Shown one piece after another: positions 38,401-44,400 of a stretch of DNA of 64,000 nucleotides (its first letter is position 1; each line of letters opens with the position of its first letter). This stretch comes from Sabellastarte sp. h YS-2021 (lineage: Eukaryota; Annelida; Polychaeta; Sabellida; Sabellidae). Made by a program: the position numbers and the translations under genes. The stretch is taken from positions 50,442,332 through 50,506,331 of the forward strand of contig OZ024938.1 in assembly GCA_964017235.1 (NCBI GenBank), in the 5' to 3' direction. The notes under the pieces were generated by a model, which searched no databases, was not told the origin of the DNA, and saw only the letters and a list, made by a program, of their open reading frames with translations.

Positions 38401-41400
38401 TGGTGTTTGACTCTAATTTTAATTTCTCAAACCACGTGTCACAGGTCATTAAGTCCACTAGAGTACTGGCAAGAGACCTCTACAGAATTCGTCCCCTTTT
38501 AGACCTGAATACATCAGTCCTGTTAGCGAATGCTTTGGTGAGCAGCAGGCTGGACTACTGCAATTCACTCTTCTTATCCCTCACTGACTTTGAGTTAAGG
38601 AGATTGCAGCTAGTCCAAAATTCACTGTGCAGGATTGTCACCCGTTCCTCTAAATTCTCTCACATTACCCCTCAACTAAAAAAACTCCATTGGCTACCAG
38701 TCAGATACAGGGTACAATTCAAAATTGGTCTTATTACATACAAAATTCTCAACCAGGGTCAACCAGTTTACCTAAGAGAATTAATCCACCCCTACTCCTC
38801 TTCCAGAAACACAAGGCGAAGTACCCCGAAACTCAAGTTCCTTCAAACTCCCACCTTTGATCGCAGAGTTCACAAGTTAATAAAACACTTTTCTAACTCC
38901 TTAAGTCACTATGCCCCTTCCAGTTGGAACTCTTTCCCTTTCCATGCAAGAAATAGTCCCTCTGTTACATCTTTTAGGAAGCACCTTAAAACTCACCTCT
39001 TCAGCTCTAGCTTCCAAACTTAGTCTTTCGTCCCTCCCGGTCACTCCCACAATCCTGGATTGCCGACATTGAACGCCCCTCGACTTCCCTAAGATTATGA
39101 TTTTGTTTGGTTAGCGCACTGAGTTCCCCTTCATGGGGAAGATATTGCGCTTGCAAAGCAGTAGATTAGATTAGATTAATATTTACAGCATTTTGTCGAC
39201 TTTGTCAACCTGTTAACCAATTGCTAATGTCTCTATATATATATCTTAGTACATTTTTATAGGTTGACAAGCTTTTGGGGTTCTTAGATCTAGTATTTAC
39301 AGAATTTTGTCGACCTGTCAACCAATTCCTGTATGCTTTCAGGTAAGCATACAGCATTTTGTCGACCTGTCGACCAATTACTGACACATATATATTAATG
39401 TGTATTTGTTTGTCGACTTTGTCCTCCTTGGAGACTAGGGATATATTGGAAATTATGTTGTCGACCCTGTCTGCCGTATCTATTTCATACTATTACCTAA
39501 TTAGTATAATTACAAGAATTATTATTTATTTTTTCACTGTGGCTTCAGAACTCATTCTCGAGTTGGAGCTACTTGAGTCAAATGACTCCTTTACTAAATT
39601 TTGGTGGGACATTTAGTAAATGCGAGGAGTCAAATGACAAAAATTAACCTTACATTTGAGCAAACTGACTTAAATAGAAGAGAAAAAAAAGTACTATTAG
39701 TCTATCTTCAAAGTTAATTTGCAATACTAAATCAAATTCAAGTCTACTCACTGTGAAAAAACTTTATTTCAATTCAAGACATATTTATAGTCAGCATGAT
39801 GTACATATATATTTCCAATAATTAAAGTTTGTTTATTTTTTACTGATTTTTTTTTTTCATTTTTTTTGTTTCAATAAATATGGTCCAACCCTGCACTATC
39901 TAAAACTAGAAAAAAAAATTAACTCACCTTGACATAGGTTAACTCAGGGAGTTGTTTTTTATTTCATACAAAAAAACTCTATTATTTATGTAAATGGATA
40001 TAAATTTTCCACTTTTTGCAAAAAAACTGGTTTTAAAGCAATAACATACCATGTAAAATTTAAGTTAAATTATTATTTAACATCTTTTCCAGCCGAAAAT
40101 TGTTATTAACATAGATTAGTGTTGTTAACGGTTTCCTGGTATGCGGAATATCGTTTCGTTTTAGTAGAAAAAATGAAATCCGCAAAGAATATTTGGGAAC
40201 CAGTTATTGTAAAAGTCATTATTTCAGGGCTTCTAATGGCTGATACTTCATAGAAACGACAAAAAATATATACATTTTGTAAAATATGTCACAATTTTAC
40301 TTTATATTGAGGAAAAATCATTTTTATGCACTTAATAATATCTCGCGAAAGCCACTTCCATTTGCAAGTTATCGCTCATGTACACCTGCGAATAATTTTC
40401 AATGCACAGAACAAGCATACGAAATACCGGATTTTGTTTTATTTCAAAGCCCCGGTAACTGGTTCTGACTTCTGTAAACGATGCCACCACTAACATAGAT
40501 ACAACTTTTCAAATGTTTGTGCCACAGTAGTTTAAAATGTTTATTGTTACTTGTTAACAATTGTCTTTGAAGTCACTTGTAAGAGTACATTATGTAAAAA
40601 TATACTTTAAAAGTGAAAATATTAAAAACTGGATAATAAAATCTTGTTGTGCAATAGATATTTATTTCTATATATATTTAACAAATCTATGAAAAAAGAG
40701 GCAAATTTACATCCACTGGTGAGTTTACATCACTTACAAGAAACGTGTTTTCTATTGATAAATACCGAATTTTTGTTAAACAAAGTATGATTGGACAATG
40801 CCATTTCCGCTCGACCAATCAAATTAAGGAATTTAAAAGCAAGGAAACATGGAGGAATTGGGTTAAAAAGACAATATGTGTGTCCTTTTATTTGATTTTT
40901 AAACAAAATTCATCTAATTTCCCCAATATTTACAGAGAAAACGCGGGCGATAATGCAAGATCTATGCATTACCGCGATTCGGGACCATAACAAATACGCG
41001 TCTTTTCGCCCCAGTATAGCGACAAAAGACGCGAAAAAGCGTAGTAAAATGAACTCTGGAACCGCCAATGGAAATGGCTCACAAATTATTTGCTGTAAGA
41101 CCTGTTTTAAAGAAAAATGTCTTTACTCTTGATATATTTTATAAATATATATGTATACGTTCATTCAAAATAAATAAGTTTAATGCCATGGCAAAAATCC
41201 CTATTTTTAGACCGAGTTTCTGTCCCGTCAGCAATTGCTTTTGATATACTGATGGAGACAATGGCGAGAGACAGAGCTCACATGTACTTGTTTTTTGTGT
41301 AAATTTTGAACGGCATATTTGTGCACATATTACCACAAGTATAAAGTGTTATTTACATTCTTTAAGGTATGTCCATGTGCCAATCACTAATATTTCATGC

Positions 41401-44400
41401 CAATCAAATTGGCATTTATATATTTGAACCTGTTTTTATAAATGTAAACAAACCTTCAACGTTACAAAGTTATCTAAAAAAGAAGTTCCTGGTTTGCAAA
41501 AGCAGTTTAGTTTAACAATATACGTATTGCAAACTGGAAACAGCTATATAGACATAACAAGGACTTTTAAAAGTAACTGCAATGATTTCTGATAGTTCGA
41601 GATTTACACAAAAAACAAGTACATGCGAGCTCTGTCCCTCGCCATTGTGTCCATCAGTATATCAAAAGCAATTGGCGACGGGACAGAAGCTCGGTCTATA
41701 TTTTGTGAAATAATATATGAATTTTGAAAGCAAATGAAATAAGCAAATGAAACCCAATAAAATATGGTTGTCATTGGCAACGCTCAGGATTTTCAGTAAA
41801 ATATGTATATTTTACACTGGGCCTCAGAACGTTGATATACTGCCTTGCTACCAATTATCGTCAGACAGAATTCAAATTAATATAAATTGACCAAAATAAG
41901 CATCCAAAGTCTAGCATATAAGGCAAAACAATTTCCAAAGTTAATAGAACAAATACACAGCAAAAAGCTTTCAAAATATATGTCCGTTGCTGAAATATAA
42001 ACGTTTTATTTATTGATGGCGATAATTGGTACCCGGCGATAAATGGTAGCAAGGCAGTATTGTAATTGTCGATATTTTATGTATCTATTTTCATCGACAG
42101 CATGCTTTAATTCAACAGCCACACATCAAATAGTTATAATATGAATGTGACAGTTCTGAAATTAAAAGAATTGCGACCTATCCTTGTCGGTTCGAAGACA
42201 CTCTGTTATTTTTCCTATAAACTTCCTTATTATCATAGTTTCACTTCCGTCAGGGTAGACATGGTTACCTCGGCTCTACTTATTTGCGTGTAGAGCCGTG
42301 GCACTACCCCACATAAAACTAGAGATTTGCAAAAAATCATTTTCTGTTGAATAAATTTTGATAAAATGACTCAAAATGGTTTGATATATTTAAAAGCAGT
42401 TGATATTAAGCCAAGGACATAACAAATACATTATGTGTATAATATATATGCTATTTTATACAGCTTTTATAACAAAAGAGCATTTTCAATTTTTTGGAGA
42501 AATGGTCCAAAAAGTATTGAAAATGGGGAAATATAATTTATTTTTTTGTCAAATATGTTTGCATGTAGACAGACTGTTGAGGTTAATGTAACAAAATAGT
42601 TGTGGGAACAGTTGTGTGTATAATTTGTATGATATTTTTGTTTTATGCAAATCTCTAGTTTTATCGTCGCACGTCCCGTTATCGACCACTTCCTATTATC
42701 GACCGGGAACAAATATCACCTTTCTTAGGTCACACGACTGTGTTTCGAATTTGTTGATCGGAGAATCGAATGTAAATAACTTCTGAAATAATATCTCACA
42801 AAACTTTCAAAAAGATGAGGTTAAAGCAGGTATGAAATTTTTAAAGTTAAAAAGTGTATGTGATAATTGCTCAAGACACTAATGTCCGTTTTTCACAATT
42901 TATAAATCTTTAATTTTAAAGTATTTTATAAATGTTTCTGTCACTAAGTTCATTTCTCTACTGTAGAATTCTGTTTATTTTTGATCCAAACCAATAAATA
43001 GGTCTAAATTGTTCAGAATAATGTGTACTAAACCTGAGAGAGTGATATGGTCCTTATGGGTCCTCTCCCAGAAAAGTTAAAAATTGTTTCTCAAATATTT
43101 CTTTTACTTCATTTTAAAAGAAGGTTTTGTGGCATATTATTGCAGAAAAATTCTGACCATGTTGTCAAAAAGTGTATCCTTTATGACGCCGATCATCTGA
43201 TCTTTGCATTGTAAGCTGTGCTTGAGGAAGGTTACTCAAGTAGAGGTGCAGCCAAGTTTTTGAGACTTTTTCTCTTTACTGTGAATAAAAAAGTAGTGAT
43301 GCATCAGCCCTCCAAACATAAGATATTCCAGATCCTAATTATTACAATTTTGTGTATGCTGATACAATAAATTTCATACTTTTATCAATTTCTGTTATCA
43401 ATAGTACTTTTTATTAACCTTACTACCTTAAATCTGCTACTTCTGGCTTTAGATGCAACAATTTCTGTTATCAATAGTACTTTTTATTAACCTTACTACC
43501 TTAAATCTGCTACTTCTGGCTTTAGATGCAACCTTTAGTCATGTGATCGATAATTGGAAGTGAGGCTTCCTGTATAGCAAGTGTGACATACCTAAGAAAA
43601 ACAATCATTTCTGTGCAAAATATCATATCAAAACAGGATATATACATGCCAATACATAGACAACAAAATATGACAATAACCAACTGGATATTTGCAAAGG
43701 TATGTTATTTCATATTATTTATCAGCAATTTTCCCGCTTATGTGGTTGATAATTGGACGTGCGAGGATATGTGGGGTAGTGCCACGGCTCTACACGCAAG
43801 TAAGTAGAGCCGAGGTAACCACGTCTACCGTCAGGGGGGTGCTTCCTAAAAGTCGGACAAAAGCGGCGATTCCGTCGCCGCTTGGACTAATATCGGCGAT
43901 GTTAATTTTAATTGAGAAGAAGTGAGGAGGGGTAGATGGCCAGCGGCGACAGCGGCGATGGGGAGGGGGAGTATTAGGTGCGGCGATAGTAAAATATTGC
44001 TGGATTATATATTTGTAACATATTGTTAGAAACCCCATCGTAGCCTCATGTTTTCAGCACTCTGTGTGTGTACAACTACCAGCATTTTATATTTTATTTG
44101 TTTTAAATATTTCGTGAAGGCAGTATTAGGTGCGGCGACAGTAAAGTATTGCTGGATTATATATATTTGTAAAATATTGTTAGAAACACCATCGCCACCA
44201 CACACCCCCTCCCCATTTCCAAGTTGGACAGGAAAGCCATTGCCGGCTGCTATATTAATGATACGTATAGTGACTCCTGGCCATCGCCGCCCCACACCCC
44301 ATCCCCATTTCCAAGTTGGACAGAAATAAACCGCCGCTTGTGGCTCTCACTCTACGTATACTGTCATCTGCAATACTGCCTTCACGAAATATTTAAAACA

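Larger units (their letters stand above)
38180..39470 (+). repeat. GTCGACC-rich short repeats flanking the LINE
   Basis: CAGCATTTTGTCGACCTGTC and close variants recur at about 39186, 39298 and 39351 with related GGTCGACAAAGTCGAC at 38181. The LINE at 38215-39180 splits the array. Confidence 0.6.

Noticed and set aside
42790-42840. Small first exon (ATGAGGTTAAAGCAG followed by gtatga) on the + strand
   Set aside because: It lies inside an inverted-repeat element, has only five codons and no downstream partner.
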